Assembly: GCA_947647555.1 (NCBI GenBank)
Contig: CANSKT010000008.1
Span: 1-38,829, forward strand
Length of the DNA stretch: 38,829 bases
Direction of reading: 5' to 3'
DNA from: an uncultured Peptococcaceae bacterium
GTDB lineage: Bacteria; Bacillota; Dehalobacteriia; UBA4068; UBA4997
Shown here: positions 18,255-26,923 of the stretch, one piece after another
How the letters are laid out: every line of letters begins with the position of its first letter
Position numbering within the stretch: the stretch's first letter is position 1
The notes under the pieces: generated by a model
What the model saw: the letters and a program-made list of their open reading frames with translations, nothing else
Databases searched by the model: none
What the model was told of the DNA's origin: nothing
Program-made: the position numbers and the translations under genes

Positions 18255-19007
18255 ATGGGAATGATTACCATAAAAAATCAAGACGACTTGGCGAAAATAC
18301 GCAAAGCCGGACACATTGTGGCCGAGGTTTTTGAGTTGATGCAGGAAATGGTTCGCCCGGGGGTTACCACGGCGGAGTTGAACAAAGCAGCAGAGGCGCT
18401 GATTAAACGGCGCAACGCCACCGCCCCTACCAGGGGGTATGCCGGGTTTCCGGCTGGCACCTGCATATCGGTTAACCAGGAGGTTATTCATGGGATACCG
18501 GGGCGCAGGGTTTTGCAGGAGGGCGATATTGTTTCCGTAGACGTGGTTGTGCAGCTTAACGGCTTTTGCAGTGACGGCGCGCGCACCTATGCGGTAGGCA
18601 AAATTGCGCCGGATATTCAGCATTTGCTGGACGTTACACAGCTTTGTTTGGCTGAGGGCATTAAACAGGCCAGAATTGGCAATCGTTTGGGTGATATTGG
18701 CAGCCGGGTGCAGCAGATTGCCGAGGCTGAGGGCTATGGCGTGGTGCGTGATTACGTTGGCCATGGCATTGGCCGGGAGATGCACGAGGCGCCTGATGTG
18801 CCCAATTATGGCGTGGCCGGGCGCGGTTTGCGTCTGGTGAACGGCATGGTGCTGGCTATTGAGCCCATGATTACCATGGGTACGCATGAAGTTTACTGCT
18901 TGAACGACGGCTGGACGGTGGTAACCAAGGACGCACGTCCATCGGCGCATTTTGAAAACACTGTGGCAATTACGCCCGATGGCCCCCAGATTATGACAAC
19001 GCTGTGA
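18255..19007 (+). CDS. map: Methionine aminopeptidase, type I
   Basis: This enzyme removes the N-terminal methionine from new proteins. All five metal ligands are visible in the 250-residue protein: D96, D107, H170, E203 and E234, with H79 and H177 lining the active site. The frame extends upstream into adk, but family members begin near MITIKN, so I place the start at 18255. An ATG two codons later and a GTG at 18222 are alternatives. The binding site (AAGGCGG) is weak. The gene follows adk directly. Confidence 0.95.
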   Translation: MGMITIKNQDDLAKIRKAGHIVAEVFELMQEMVRPGVTTAELNKAAEALIKRRNATAPTRGYAGFPAGTCISVNQEVIHGIPGRRVLQEGDIVSVDVVVQLNGFCSDGARTYAVGKIAPDIQHLLDVTQLCLAEGIKQARIGNRLGDIGSRVQQIAEAEGYGVVRDYVGHGIGREMHEAPDVPNYGVAGRGLRLVNGMVLAIEPMITMGTHEVYCLNDGWTVVTKDARPSAHFENTVAITPDGPQIMTTL

Positions 19008-19016
19008 GGTGATGGC

Positions 19017-19376
19017 ATGACGGAGGCATTTAATCAAAATCAGCTGCAAGTTGGTCAGCTGGTGCGTTCTCGGGCTGGCCGGGATTTAGGCTGTTATTAT
19101 CTGGTTTATAAGCTGGAAAAGCCGCGTAAGAAAAGCGGCGCAGTGCAGGTTTGGCTGGTAGATGGGCGTGGGCGCACGACCGTTAATCCCAAGCTTAAAA
19201 ATCCCCGGCATTTACAGCGGACGCGGCTGGTGGCAACGGAATTTGCAGCCAGGGTTAAGACCGGCAAATGTACGCCGGAGGATATCCGGGCGGCCATGAA
19301 TATGCTGCTGGCTGATGAAAGAGCAGTGTTGCAAAAAAATCCTGATGAGGAGGCATTGGCGAATGTCGAAAGTTGA
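19017..19376 (+). CDS. KOW-domain RNA-binding protein
   Basis: This 119-residue protein sits between map and infA, a position where many Bacillota carry a KOW protein related to eukaryotic and archaeal L14e/L6e/L27e. The N-terminal part has the pattern [20 protein letters not shown], typical of a KOW fold, and the [16 protein letters not shown] strand. The C-terminal 40 residues look helical and are poorly conserved by eye. GAGGTG precedes the ATG. Its end overlaps infA by 14 nt. Its exact role in translation is not established. Confidence 0.85.
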   Translation: MTEAFNQNQLQVGQLVRSRAGRDLGCYYLVYKLEKPRKKSGAVQVWLVDGRGRTTVNPKLKNPRHLQRTRLVATEFAARVKTGKCTPEDIRAAMNMLLADERAVLQKNPDEEALANVES

Positions 19377-19581
19377 TGAAATAGAAGTAAGCGGTACCGT
19401 TATAGACCCACTGCCCAACGCGATGTTTAAGGTGGAATTGGAAAACGGGCACGTTGTTTTGGCACATGTTTCCGGGAAAATCAGGATGAATTATATTCGC
19501 ATTCTGCCGGGTGATAAGGTTACGGTGGCTTTGAGCCCTTATGACCTGCAACGTGGACGCATTGTTTATCGTTATAAATAA
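19363..19581 (+). CDS. infA: Translation initiation factor IF-1
   Basis: IF-1 blocks the A site of the 30S subunit during initiation. At 72 residues it is the standard length, a single S1-like OB fold: [20 protein letters not shown], then [18 protein letters not shown], and the ending [13 protein letters not shown]. The ATG at 19363 has TGAGGAGG 10 nt upstream, inside the KOW gene it overlaps; the longer upstream frame is not family-like. Confidence 0.97.
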   Translation: MSKVDEIEVSGTVIDPLPNAMFKVELENGHVVLAHVSGKIRMNYIRILPGDKVTVALSPYDLQRGRIVYRYK

Positions 19582-19628
19582 TAATTTAGATAAAGTGTTT
19601 TTATGTGCCTAAGTAGGAGGTTACAATA

Positions 19629-19742
19629 ATGAAAGTTCGTGCTTCGGCCAAGCCCATTTGTGAAAAATGCAAAGTGATTAAACGGCGCGGCACCGTTATG
19701 GTGATTTGCTCCAACCCCAAGCATAAACAGAAACAGGGCTAA
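19629..19742 (+). CDS. rpmJ: 50S ribosomal protein L36, zinc-binding type
   Basis: This 37-residue frame begins [18 protein letters not shown] and ends NPKHKQKQG. The zinc ligands C11, C14, C27 and H32 are all present, so it is the C+ form of L36. TAGGAGG precedes the ATG at 19629. Its place between infA and rpsM is the standard order. Confidence 0.96.
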   Translation: MKVRASAKPICEKCKVIKRRGTVMVICSNPKHKQKQG

Positions 19743-19780
19743 TGGCATTATATAGTAAAAAATGTTCATTTATTATAAAT

Positions 19781-19807
19781 GCGTGCGGCAGCAGCGCTGC
19801 GGCGCGC
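19781..19807 (+). other. GC-rich hairpin upstream of rpsM
   Basis: GCGTGCGGCAGC (19781-19792) pairs with GCTGCGGCGCGC (19796-19807) over 12 positions, with one mismatch and one wobble, around an AGC loop. No T tract follows. In the 118-nt gap between rpmJ and rpsM it is a candidate leader structure or attenuator for the alpha genes. In E. coli the corresponding leader is bound by S4; a relation is only inferred. Confidence 0.4.
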
Positions 19808-19860
19808 GAATAAGTTGATGATATCAGCTATATTTTCATCTATAATTTGGAGGTGTAGGA

Positions 19861-20232
19861 ATGGCTCGTATTGCTGGTGTAGACTTGCCCAGAGATAAAA
19901 GAGTTGAAATCGGCCTGACATACATCTTCGGTGTTGGTTTACCGACCTCACAGAAGGTGTTGAAAGAAGCCGGGGTCAATCCGGATACTCGCGTTAAGGA
20001 TTTGACCGATGATGAAGTTGGCCGTATCCGTGAAGTTTTGGATAAAACTGCACAGGTTGAAGGCGATTTGCGCAGAGAGATTGCGCTGAACATCAAGAGA
20101 TTGACAGAGATTGGCTGCTACCGTGGACAGAGACATCGCCGCGGCCTGCCGGTGCGTGGTCAGAATACCAAAAACAATGCCCGCACACGCAAAGGTCCGA
20201 AGCGTACTGTTAGCGGTAAACGCAAGAAATAA
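19861..20232 (+). CDS. rpsM: 30S ribosomal protein S13
   Basis: The 123-residue protein has [19 protein letters not shown], the ETGCYRG-like block ([19 protein letters not shown]) and the basic tail [14 protein letters not shown]. It lies in the 30S head and contacts P-site tRNA and L5. GGAGGTG precedes the ATG at 19861. It is the first gene of the alpha group. Confidence 0.97.
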   Translation: MARIAGVDLPRDKRVEIGLTYIFGVGLPTSQKVLKEAGVNPDTRVKDLTDDEVGRIREVLDKTAQVEGDLRREIALNIKRLTEIGCYRGQRHRRGLPVRGQNTKNNARTRKGPKRTVSGKRKK

Positions 20233-20250
20233 GGAAAGGGGGTTATCTAA

Positions 20251-20637
20251 TTGGCTCGCAGACAAATTCGTAAGAGAAAAGAAAAGAAGAATATTGAGTT
20301 TGGGGTTGCGCATATTCAGTCAACCTTTAACAATACAATTATCACGATTACTGATAAAGCCGGCAATGCCATTGCCTGGTCCAGTGCTGGCGCGCAGGGC
20401 TTTAAGGGTTCTCGTAAAAGCACTCCTTTTGCCGCCCAGCAGGCTGCTGATGTGGCCGCCAAGGAGGCTATGGTGCATGGTCTGAAGCAGGTTGAGTGTC
20501 TGGTTAAAGGCCCGGGCTCCGGCAGAGAAGCGGCAATTCGCGCTTTGCAGAGCGCTGGTTTGGAAATCAGCATGATTAAGGATGTTACTCCCATTCCGCA
20601 TAATGGGTGTCGTCCTCCCAAAAGAAGAAGAGTTTAA
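20251..20637 (+). CDS. rpsK: 30S ribosomal protein S11
   Basis: S11 is 128 residues with the family blocks [39 protein letters not shown] and the ending [15 protein letters not shown]. It forms part of the platform and the mRNA exit path. It starts with TTG at 20251 after GGAAAGGGGG, and the reading frame offers no better start. Confidence 0.97.
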   Translation: MARRQIRKRKEKKNIEFGVAHIQSTFNNTIITITDKAGNAIAWSSAGAQGFKGSRKSTPFAAQQAADVAAKEAMVHGLKQVECLVKGPGSGREAAIRALQSAGLEISMIKDVTPIPHNGCRPPKRRRV

Positions 20638-20667
20638 TTTACGGGTAAAGGAGGAAAAAATCGCATT

Positions 20668-21261
20668 ATGGCAAAAAATATGCAGCCTGTGTTGAAAAGA
20701 GCTAGAACTCTGGGCATCGAGCCGGGCTTTGTAGGCGTTTATAAAAAATCTAAAAGAAAACCCAAGCAGAACAGACGCAAGCCGAGCAACTATGCTTTGC
20801 AGCTGACTGAGAAGCAGAAGGTTAAATTTGTTTACGGTATTTTGGAAAAACAGCTGAGAAGAACTTTCGCCAAGGCCGAAAAGCAATCCGGTAATGTGGG
20901 TGAGAACCTGTTGGTATTGCTGGAACGCCGCATGGATAACGTGGTGTATCGTTTGGGTCTGGCCGGCACTCGCCGGGAGGCTAAACAGCTGGTTTCCCAT
21001 GCTCATTTCACCTTGAATGGTAAAAAAATGAATATTCCTTCAGCCACCCTGAAAGTTGGCGATGTTATTGCAGTACGTGAAAAGAGCCTGCAATCTCCCA
21101 AATTTAAGGCGTTGGCGGAAAATCTTAAAGGCAAGGCCACTCCGGCCTGGTTGGAGCTTGACGCTAACAACATGACCGGCAAAATTGTGGCGCTGCCTGC
21201 TCGCGCGGACGTTGACGCGCCGATTACCGAGCAGCTTATCGTTGAATTCTACTCCCGCTAA
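20668..21261 (+). CDS. rpsD: 30S ribosomal protein S4, cysteine-free type
   Basis: S4 (197 residues) nucleates 30S assembly. The S4 RNA-binding domain is visible at [24 protein letters not shown]. The N-terminal region lacks every cysteine, so this is the zinc-independent form. It lies between rpsK and rpoA, as in most bacteria. AAAGGAGG precedes the ATG. In other bacteria S4 also represses its own operon. Confidence 0.97.
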   Translation: MAKNMQPVLKRARTLGIEPGFVGVYKKSKRKPKQNRRKPSNYALQLTEKQKVKFVYGILEKQLRRTFAKAEKQSGNVGENLLVLLERRMDNVVYRLGLAGTRREAKQLVSHAHFTLNGKKMNIPSATLKVGDVIAVREKSLQSPKFKALAENLKGKATPAWLELDANNMTGKIVALPARADVDAPITEQLIVEFYSR

Positions 21262-21315
21262 GCATAGTATCTGGTGTGTAATAAAGTGGCTTTTGAATAA
21301 GGGGGCAATATATAA

Positions 21316-22263
21316 ATGTTTGGAATTGAAAAACCCAAAATCCAATGTGTCGAGATGTCGGATAACCATTCGCATGGAACCTTTGTAGTCGAGCCGTTGG
21401 AAAAAGGTTATGGGATTACGCTTGGTAATTCTTTGAGGAGAGTGTTATTGTCTTCTTTACCTGGCGCTGCCGTGTCCTCTGTGCAGATTGACGGCGTTTT
21501 GCATGAGTTTACAACTATTCCTGGCGTTGTGGAAGATGTTGCGGATATTATTCTGAACCTTAAAGGGCTTTCGGTGCGCGTTTATGGCTCAGAGGAGCAG
21601 GTTATTTACATCGAAGCAAACGGCCCTTGTGTGGTTACGGCGGCAGATATCCGCGTTAACTCTGATGTGGAAATTTTGAACCCGGAGCATCACATTGCCA
21701 CGCTGGACAGCGACGGCAGCTTGTTTATGTCGATTACGGTCAACAAGGGCCGCGGCTATGTCAGCGCCGAGAAAAACAAAAAAGAGGGCCAGCCGATAGG
21801 GGTTATCCCGGTGGATTCTCTGTTCTCTCCGGTGGTTAAGGTTAATTTCCGGGTGGAGAATACGCGTGTTGGCCAACACACTGATTTTGACAAGCTGACG
21901 CTGGACGTTTGGACTGACGCCACCATTACGCCAGATGAGGCTATTAGCAGCAGCGCGCGCATTTTAACTGATTATTTGCAGCTGTTTGCCAACCTCTCTG
22001 ATAACGTGCCGGACGCTATCGGGTTGATTGACCCGGAAGACGACGGCCGTGATAAGCTTTTGGAGATGGCCATTGATGAGTTGGACCTGTCGGTTCGTTC
22101 ATCAAACTGTCTGCATCGTGCCGGCATCAATACTGTGCAGGAATTAATTCAGCGCTCCGAGGAAGATATGATGAAGGTGCGCAATCTGGGCCGCAAATCT
22201 CTGGAGGAAGTTATCAACAAACTGGCTGAGATGGATTTGTCGCTTAGAACCGGTGATGAATAA
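21316..22263 (+). CDS. rpoA: DNA-directed RNA polymerase alpha subunit
   Basis: The 315-residue alpha subunit has the N-terminal assembly domain ([20 protein letters not shown] and [12 protein letters not shown]) and a C-terminal domain of about 70 residues ([18 protein letters not shown], then [13 protein letters not shown]) that binds UP elements and activators. The length is normal. The ATG at 21316 follows AAGGGGGC. rplQ follows after 29 nt. Confidence 0.98.
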   Translation: MFGIEKPKIQCVEMSDNHSHGTFVVEPLEKGYGITLGNSLRRVLLSSLPGAAVSSVQIDGVLHEFTTIPGVVEDVADIILNLKGLSVRVYGSEEQVIYIEANGPCVVTAADIRVNSDVEILNPEHHIATLDSDGSLFMSITVNKGRGYVSAEKNKKEGQPIGVIPVDSLFSPVVKVNFRVENTRVGQHTDFDKLTLDVWTDATITPDEAISSSARILTDYLQLFANLSDNVPDAIGLIDPEDDGRDKLLEMAIDELDLSVRSSNCLHRAGINTVQELIQRSEEDMMKVRNLGRKSLEEVINKLAEMDLSLRTGDE

Positions 22264-22292
22264 AAATTTTTACTGAATTAGGAGGAGCATAA

Positions 22293-22631
22293 ATGGCTTA
22301 CCGTAAACTGGGTGTGAAAAGTGCACACCGCCGGGCAATGCTGCGGAACATGACAACCTCTCTGCTGAAAGAGGGGCAGATTGAAACCACAGTTACCCGG
22401 GCAAAAGAAGTGCGCTCCACAACCGAAAAAATGATTACCCTGGGCAAACGCGGCGATTTGCATGCTCGTCGTCAGGCTCTGGCATATATTAAAGAAGAAG
22501 ATGTGGTGCGCCGCGTTTTTGATGAGTTGGCTTCCAAATATGCTGACCGTCAGGGCGGTTACACTCGCATTATTAAAACCGGCACTCGCAAAGGCGATGG
22601 TGCGCCGATGGCTATTATTGAGCTGGTTTAA
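22293..22631 (+). CDS. rplQ: 50S ribosomal protein L17
   Basis: At 112 residues it is the short bacterial L17: [20 protein letters not shown], the [15 protein letters not shown] segment, and the ending [20 protein letters not shown]. It lies near the tunnel exit. TAGGAGG precedes the ATG. It is the last gene of the alpha group, and a 160-nt structured region and a terminator follow. Confidence 0.97.
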   Translation: MAYRKLGVKSAHRRAMLRNMTTSLLKEGQIETTVTRAKEVRSTTEKMITLGKRGDLHARRQALAYIKEEDVVRRVFDELASKYADRQGGYTRIIKTGTRKGDGAPMAIIELV

Positions 22632-22795
22632 TTTGCTTAATTGAGTGGTCTGCTTTTTGGTGTAAACGCTTTAGCTGCTGACGAGTTAAAAACAGAGTCA
22701 AAGTTTAGCGAGCGCCATTTCAACCAAATGTACGCTTTAGAATGGTGACTGGTTGAACCCACGGCCGCAGACGCTTAAAAAATTTAATAAAAGGG
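22632..22795 (+). other. Structured non-coding region after rplQ
   Basis: No gene is visible here. CGCCATT (22713-22719) can pair with AATGGTG (22741-22747), and TTCAACCA (22719-22726) pairs perfectly with TGGTTGAA (22750-22757). Because the order is A-B-A'-B', the two helices would interlock as a pseudoknot or act as alternatives. A near repeat of TGTA-CGCTTTAG occurs at 22661-22674 and 22729-22740. A terminator follows directly. Confidence 0.4.
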
Positions 22796-22830
22796 AGCAT
22801 CTTACCGTCCACTTAGATGCTTCTTTTTTT
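22796..22830 (+). terminator. Rho-independent terminator of the ribosomal cluster
   Basis: AGCATCT (22796-22802) pairs with AGATGCT (22815-22821) around a 12-nt loop, followed by a long T run (22823-22830). It ends transcription from rplQ before the ecfA promoter. Confidence 0.75.
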
Positions 22831-22886
22831 GTATATATTTCCTTGGCAAACGGTGGCGTTTGCTGTTTACATTTCTAAAACAAATA

Positions 22887-22915
22887 TTGACATTTCCCAG
22901 AATTGTATTTATAAT
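22887..22915 (+). promoter_or_regulatory. Perfect-consensus promoter of the ecfA operon
   Basis: TTGACA (22887-22892), 17 nt, TATAAT (22910-22915): an exact sigma-A consensus. The ECF genes are therefore expressed apart from the ribosomal cluster, with a 39-nt gap to the first start codon. Confidence 0.85.
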
Positions 22916-22954
22916 AGAAACTGTACTTTTAAAAATGCGGCCGGAGGGAGATAA

Positions 22955-23755
22955 ATGTTCAAACTGGAAGATGTTTGCTATGGCTATACCGATGGGCGGC
23001 TGGCTTTGAACAAGGTGAATTTGCAGGTGCAGCCGGGGGAATGGCTGGCCGTTTTGGGCGCTAATGGCAGTGGCAAAAGCACTCTGGCGCGTCATTTGAA
23101 CGGTTTGCTGCGCGCCAGCTCCGGCCGGGTGCTGGTGGCCGGGCGGCCGGTGGAGGATTATCATAATTTGCAGGATTTGCGCCGGTTGGTGGGCATTGTG
23201 TTTCAAAATCCCGATAATCAGATTGTCGGTAACAGCGTGGAGGAGGACGTGGCCTTTGGGCTGGAAAATTTAGGCGTGCCGCGGCCGGAAATGCGTGAGC
23301 GTATTGCCTGGGCTTTGCAGTTGGTGGGACTGTCCGGTCGGGAGAAAGTTGACCCGGCGGCGCTTTCCGGTGGTCAGAAGCAGCGCTTGGCGATTGCCGG
23401 GGCGCTGGCTATGCAGCCTAAAGCGCTTTTGCTGGACGAAGCCACTTCCATGCTTGACCCGGTGGGTGTGGCGGAGGTTTTGCAGGTTTTGCAGGACTTG
23501 CATGCGCAGGGACTGACTATTGTGATGATTACGCATAACATGAGCGAGGTTTTATATACGGACAGGGCGGTAGTAATGGCCGAGGGGCGGCTGCTTCTGG
23601 ATAAACCGCCGCAGGAACTTTTTGCGCACACGGAAGATTTGGCGCAGTGGCATATTGAATTGCCGGGCGTGACGCAGCTGGGTAATCTGCTGGGTGTGTC
23701 CGGTTGTCTGGATTTAACGCAGCTGCTTGATGCTTTGAGTAAGGAGGCCGTTTAA
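22955..23755 (+). CDS. ecfA1: ECF transporter ATP-binding protein EcfA1
   Basis: The 266-residue ATPase belongs to the energy-coupling factor module that powers uptake of vitamins and metals through exchangeable S components. It shows Walker A GANGSGKST (about residue 34), the Q-loop FQNPDNQ, signature LSGGQKQR, Walker B LLLDEATSMLD and the switch histidine in MITHNM. GGAGGGAG precedes the ATG at 22955. The stop codon overlaps the next gene (TAATG). Which S components it serves is not visible here. Confidence 0.95.
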   Translation: MFKLEDVCYGYTDGRLALNKVNLQVQPGEWLAVLGANGSGKSTLARHLNGLLRASSGRVLVAGRPVEDYHNLQDLRRLVGIVFQNPDNQIVGNSVEEDVAFGLENLGVPRPEMRERIAWALQLVGLSGREKVDPAALSGGQKQRLAIAGALAMQPKALLLDEATSMLDPVGVAEVLQVLQDLHAQGLTIVMITHNMSEVLYTDRAVVMAEGRLLLDKPPQELFAHTEDLAQWHIELPGVTQLGNLLGVSGCLDLTQLLDALSKEAV

Positions 23756-24636
23756 TGTCTTTGCGTTTGCAAAATGTTTTCTGCCGTTATGGCGGTGATG
23801 GGCCGGTGCAGGTTACGGCTGTGCAGGATATCAATTTAACGGTGGAACAGGGCGAAATTGTAGGTCTGGTTGGGCATACCGGCAGTGGCAAAAGCACTTT
23901 GGCGCAGCTTATCTGCGGCCTTATCACTGCCGATGGCGGAGAAATCTGGTTGGACGATATTTGTCTGACCGAGCGCAAGAAACCCAAGGCGGCCGTGTTG
24001 GTGCAGCATGTTGGTATGGTGTTTCAATATCCTGAGCATCAGCTTTTTGCGGAAACAGTGGCGCAGGAGTTGGCTTACGGGCCGGAAAATCTGGGCTGGC
24101 CGCAAAAAAAAATTCAGCAGGCTGTGCAGGAACTGGCTGGGCGTTTGGGCTTATCCGGGCAGTTGGAGAGCAGTCCTTATCAGCTTTCCGGCGGCGAAAA
24201 ACGCAAGGTGGCTTTGGCCAGCGTTTTGATTATGCAACCGCCGCTTTTGCTGTTGGACGAACCGTTTGTCGGGCTGGACGCATTGGCGCGGCAGGATTTT
24301 TTACAACTGTTGTTGACCTGGCAGCAGGCTAACAACAGCACTATTATTTGTATCAGTCATGATATTGATTTGCTGGCCAGTTTTTGTCAGCGTCTGGTGG
24401 TGCTGCAAGGCGGCCGTTTGCGTCTGGATAAGCCGGTGCGCGAGGCGTTTAATGAGGTGGAACTGTTGGAGCAATGCGGCGTGCGTCTGCCCCTGGCGCG
24501 GCGAGCTGTTTTGGCGGCGCGAGCGCGTGGCTGGCAGTTGTCGGCGGACGCTTTAACGCTGGCCGAAGCCGCACAGGCGCTTCAAGCCAGAAAGGTCGGC
24601 GCAAGCCTGAAGGTGGGTGAAGAAATTGGGCGCTAA
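23755..24636 (+). CDS. ecfA2: ECF transporter ATP-binding protein EcfA2
   Basis: This is the second ATPase of the ECF heterodimer, 293 residues. Walker A is GHTGSGKST, the Q-loop FQYPEHQ, the signature LSGGEKRK, Walker B LLLDEPFVGLD, and the switch CISHD. FQYPEHQ is typical of EcfA2 and FQNPDNQ of EcfA1, so the pair is complete. Its ATG shares a base with the ecfA1 stop codon (TAATG), and AAGGAGG lies in ecfA1. Its end overlaps the ecfT start. Confidence 0.95.
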   Translation: MSLRLQNVFCRYGGDGPVQVTAVQDINLTVEQGEIVGLVGHTGSGKSTLAQLICGLITADGGEIWLDDICLTERKKPKAAVLVQHVGMVFQYPEHQLFAETVAQELAYGPENLGWPQKKIQQAVQELAGRLGLSGQLESSPYQLSGGEKRKVALASVLIMQPPLLLLDEPFVGLDALARQDFLQLLLTWQQANNSTIICISHDIDLLASFCQRLVVLQGGRLRLDKPVREAFNEVELLEQCGVRLPLARRAVLAARARGWQLSADALTLAEAAQALQARKVGASLKVGEEIGR

Positions 24637-25447
24637 AAAAGGCGGTGTCCGCTTTGGTTCATATTATCCGGTTAATTCGCTGATACATCGGCTTGACCCA
24701 CGCGCTAAAATTTTGGCTATGCTGATTTTTATGCTTGGCATATTTATGGTTAACAAGTTCTGGGTTTTTGGTTTGGTTTATCTGTTCGGCTTTATTATGC
24801 TGGCGTTGGCGCATATTCCGCCCGGCAAAGCTTTGAACAGTGTGCGCGGTCTGTTGGTTTTGCTGCTGTTTACCTCGCTGATTAATATGTTTTTTACGCC
24901 CGGCGAGCAAATTCTTTGGCAGTATGGGCCGCTGCATTTAACCATGGAGGGTTTGCTGCGCAGTGGTTTGATGCTGTTGCGTCTGGTGGCGCTGATTGCC
25001 TTTTCCGGCCTTTTAACCTTTACCACTACGCCGATTGAACTGGCCGACGCGCTGGAAAGCCTGTTAAAGCCTTTTCAGCGTTTGGGTATGCCGGTGCATG
25101 AGTTCGCCATGATGATGACGATTGCCCTGCGCTTTATTCCGGTGCTGCTTGAGGAGGCCGATAAAATTGTTAAGGCTCAGCGCAGCCGGGGCGCTGATTT
25201 TAGCAGCGGCAGTCTGAAACGCCGCTTAAACAGCATTATTGCCGTAATTGTACCGCTGCTTTATAACGCTTTAAAGCGCGCCGATGATTTGGCGATTGCC
25301 ATGGAAGCGCGCGCTTATATCGGCGGCGAGGGCAGAGTCAGCCTGCGCGAACTGCAATGGCGGTTGACTGACGGACTGGCGCTGGCAACAGTGCTGCTGT
25401 TTGTGGTTTTCCTGTTCGTCAGCCATTGGTTGAAATGGGGCATTTAA
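24617..25447 (+). CDS. ecfT: ECF transporter transmembrane protein EcfT
   Basis: EcfT is the membrane scaffold that couples the two ATPases to substrate-binding S components. The 276-residue protein has about six hydrophobic helices and two coupling motifs in the cytoplasmic helices, AQRSRGADF (around residue 190) and AMEARAYIGG (around residue 230), matching the Ala-Arg-Gly/Ser signatures of the family. The start is uncertain: GTG at 24617 overlaps ecfA2 by 20 nt, while TTG at 24626 lies at better spacing from AAGGTGG. Confidence 0.95.
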   Translation: MKKLGAKKGGVRFGSYYPVNSLIHRLDPRAKILAMLIFMLGIFMVNKFWVFGLVYLFGFIMLALAHIPPGKALNSVRGLLVLLLFTSLINMFFTPGEQILWQYGPLHLTMEGLLRSGLMLLRLVALIAFSGLLTFTTTPIELADALESLLKPFQRLGMPVHEFAMMMTIALRFIPVLLEEADKIVKAQRSRGADFSSGSLKRRLNSIIAVIVPLLYNALKRADDLAIAMEARAYIGGEGRVSLRELQWRLTDGLALATVLLFVVFLFVSHWLKWGI

Positions 25448-25476
25448 TATTTTAAGCGATGAGAGGGTGTTTGATA

Positions 25477-25890
25477 ATGAAGTTGCGAACTTTCATGGCA
25501 AGCTGTTGCCTGTTTATAATGCTGCTTGGTCTGGCGGCCTGCGGTGGGCAGAAAGCGGAAATAACGGTTACTGAGGTTAAGTCTGACATATACACAACAG
25601 ATGAAGTTAACGCGGCAATAGATACGGCGATTGAATATTTTGATAAATATTTTGATGGTTGTACCTTAACGCAGATTAGCTATATCGGTGATGATATGGC
25701 CTCGACTTTTGCAGAATGGCAGCAGCAATATCAGGTTGACGAGGTGATTGTTCTGGTTTCCAGTTTTGAGGTGGGTGCGTCCGGCGGCGACGGTTCCCTG
25801 AACCCAAACAGCACCTATGATAACTGGCAGTGGATTTTAGGCCGGAATGCCGGAGGGGAATGGGAACATCTTACGCATGGTTATTGTTAA
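25477..25890 (+). CDS. Small lipoprotein of unknown function
   Basis: This 137-residue product has a lipoprotein signal: a basic MKLRTF start, a hydrophobic core, and a lipobox LAAC with C22. The mature part is acidic and ends in the pattern SGGDGSLNPNSTYDNWQWIL, then EWEHLTHGY. I recall similar small lipoproteins in other Bacillota (possibly the DUF4829 group), but the function is unknown. The ATG at 25477 is preferred over one at 25459 because AGAGGG lies 8 nt upstream. The gene is inserted between ecfT and truA and overlaps truA by 14 nt. Confidence 0.8.
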   Translation: MKLRTFMASCCLFIMLLGLAACGGQKAEITVTEVKSDIYTTDEVNAAIDTAIEYFDKYFDGCTLTQISYIGDDMASTFAEWQQQYQVDEVIVLVSSFEVGASGGDGSLNPNSTYDNWQWILGRNAGGEWEHLTHGYC

Positions 25891-26710
25891 GTTACAGATA
25901 GCTTATGACGGTACGGATTTTGTCGGTTGGCAGCGGCAAAATCTGCCCGGCGCTAATAATCGCAGCGTGCAGGGGGAGTTGGAAAAGGTTCTGCGCCGGC
26001 TTTTGCAGCAAGCGGTGAGCGTGCAGGGGGCTGGGCGCACGGATTCCGGCGTGCATGCGCAGGGGCAGGTGGCCAGCTTTGATTTGCCGGCTCCGGGTGT
26101 GCGGCCGTTAATTCCGGTGGAGCGGCTGGCATATGCCATGAATAATCGTCTGCCGGGAGATGTGCGTATTTTAGGCGCGGAGCGCATGGAGCAGGCGGCG
26201 GATTTTCATGCCCGATTTTCCGCCAAAAACAAGGAATATCGCTATTTTTTAGTGTTGGGTCATGCGCCCGGCGCTTTTGATTATCGTTACGCCTGGTTTT
26301 GTCCCTATAAATTGCCGCGGCTGGCGGATATGTCGCAGGCGGCGGCGCAGTTTGTGGGCGAGCATGATTTTCGGGGCTTTTGCGGCCGCAGCAGCGTGGT
26401 TACGACTTATGTGCGCTGTTTAAGTCTTGCGGATTTTGGCCGGGTGGAGCCGGCGGACGCGCCGCCCCAGCTGTATAGTCTGGCCGCAGAGGGAGCGCTG
26501 TATTGTTTTCGAGTGGTGGGTAATGGCTTCATTTATAAAATGGTGCGGTTGCTGACCGGCGCTTTGGTAAAATTTGGCCGGGGGCAGCTGGAGCCTGCGC
26601 AAATCCGGCAGCAGCTGCAAACGGCGGCGGTTGAGCCTGATTGCTGGCCGCAGCCCCTGGCTCCGGCGGCTCCGGCGCAGGGCTTATATTTATGGCATAT
26701 TGATTATTAA
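25877..26710 (+). CDS. truA: tRNA pseudouridine(38-40) synthase TruA
   Basis: TruA makes pseudouridine at positions 38-40 of tRNA anticodon stems. The 277-residue protein has KLQIAYDGTDFVGWQRQ at the start, the catalytic Asp in AGRTDSGVHAQGQ (near residue 54), and the family block NGFIYKMVRLL. The ATG at 25877 gives the family-like start MVIVKLQIAYDG. The binding site is poor, and it overlaps the lipoprotein gene, so translation may be coupled. A frame 10 codons longer exists. In many Bacillota truA directly follows ecfT. Confidence 0.94.
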   Translation: MVIVKLQIAYDGTDFVGWQRQNLPGANNRSVQGELEKVLRRLLQQAVSVQGAGRTDSGVHAQGQVASFDLPAPGVRPLIPVERLAYAMNNRLPGDVRILGAERMEQAADFHARFSAKNKEYRYFLVLGHAPGAFDYRYAWFCPYKLPRLADMSQAAAQFVGEHDFRGFCGRSSVVTTYVRCLSLADFGRVEPADAPPQLYSLAAEGALYCFRVVGNGFIYKMVRLLTGALVKFGRGQLEPAQIRQQLQTAAVEPDCWPQPLAPAAPAQGLYLWHIDY

Positions 26711-26759
26711 AAACAGCTAAATTATTGCTATATAAAATAGAAAAAAAGTAAAAAAATTC

Positions 26760-26788
26760 TTGACAAGCGCCCGATAAAAGGCTATAAT
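26760..26788 (+). promoter_or_regulatory. Perfect-consensus promoter of rplM-rpsI
   Basis: TTGACA (26760-26765), 17 nt, TATAAT (26783-26788): an exact sigma-A consensus. The transcript would begin near 26795 and carry a leader of about 130 nt. Confidence 0.85.
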
Positions 26789-26794
26789 TTTAAG

Positions 26795-26905
26795 GAGCGA
26801 CATTTGCCGCCTTATTGAACTTTCAGCCCCGTTAGTCAATAGGTTCGGCTGTTGTATTTCTAAATTATCTTATATTTTGAGTTAAACTGAATTTTTACAG
26901 TAGTT
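26795..26905 (+). promoter_or_regulatory. Structured leader upstream of rplM (candidate L13 leader)
   Basis: GCCG (26806-26809) with CGGC (26846-26849) and TATTGA (26813-26818) with TCAATA (26836-26841) form an interrupted hairpin whose apical loop contains CCCCGTTAGT. In Bacillota an L13-leader RNA occurs at this position and L13 is thought to control its own synthesis. I place this element there by position and shape, not by a covariance search. Confidence 0.5.
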
Positions 26906-26923
26906 TTTGAGGAGGAAAACGCA

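Noticed and set aside
19841-19846. TATAAT upstream of rpsM as a promoter
   Set aside because: It overlaps the ribosome binding region and the nearest -35-like word is 20 nt away, leaving almost no leader.
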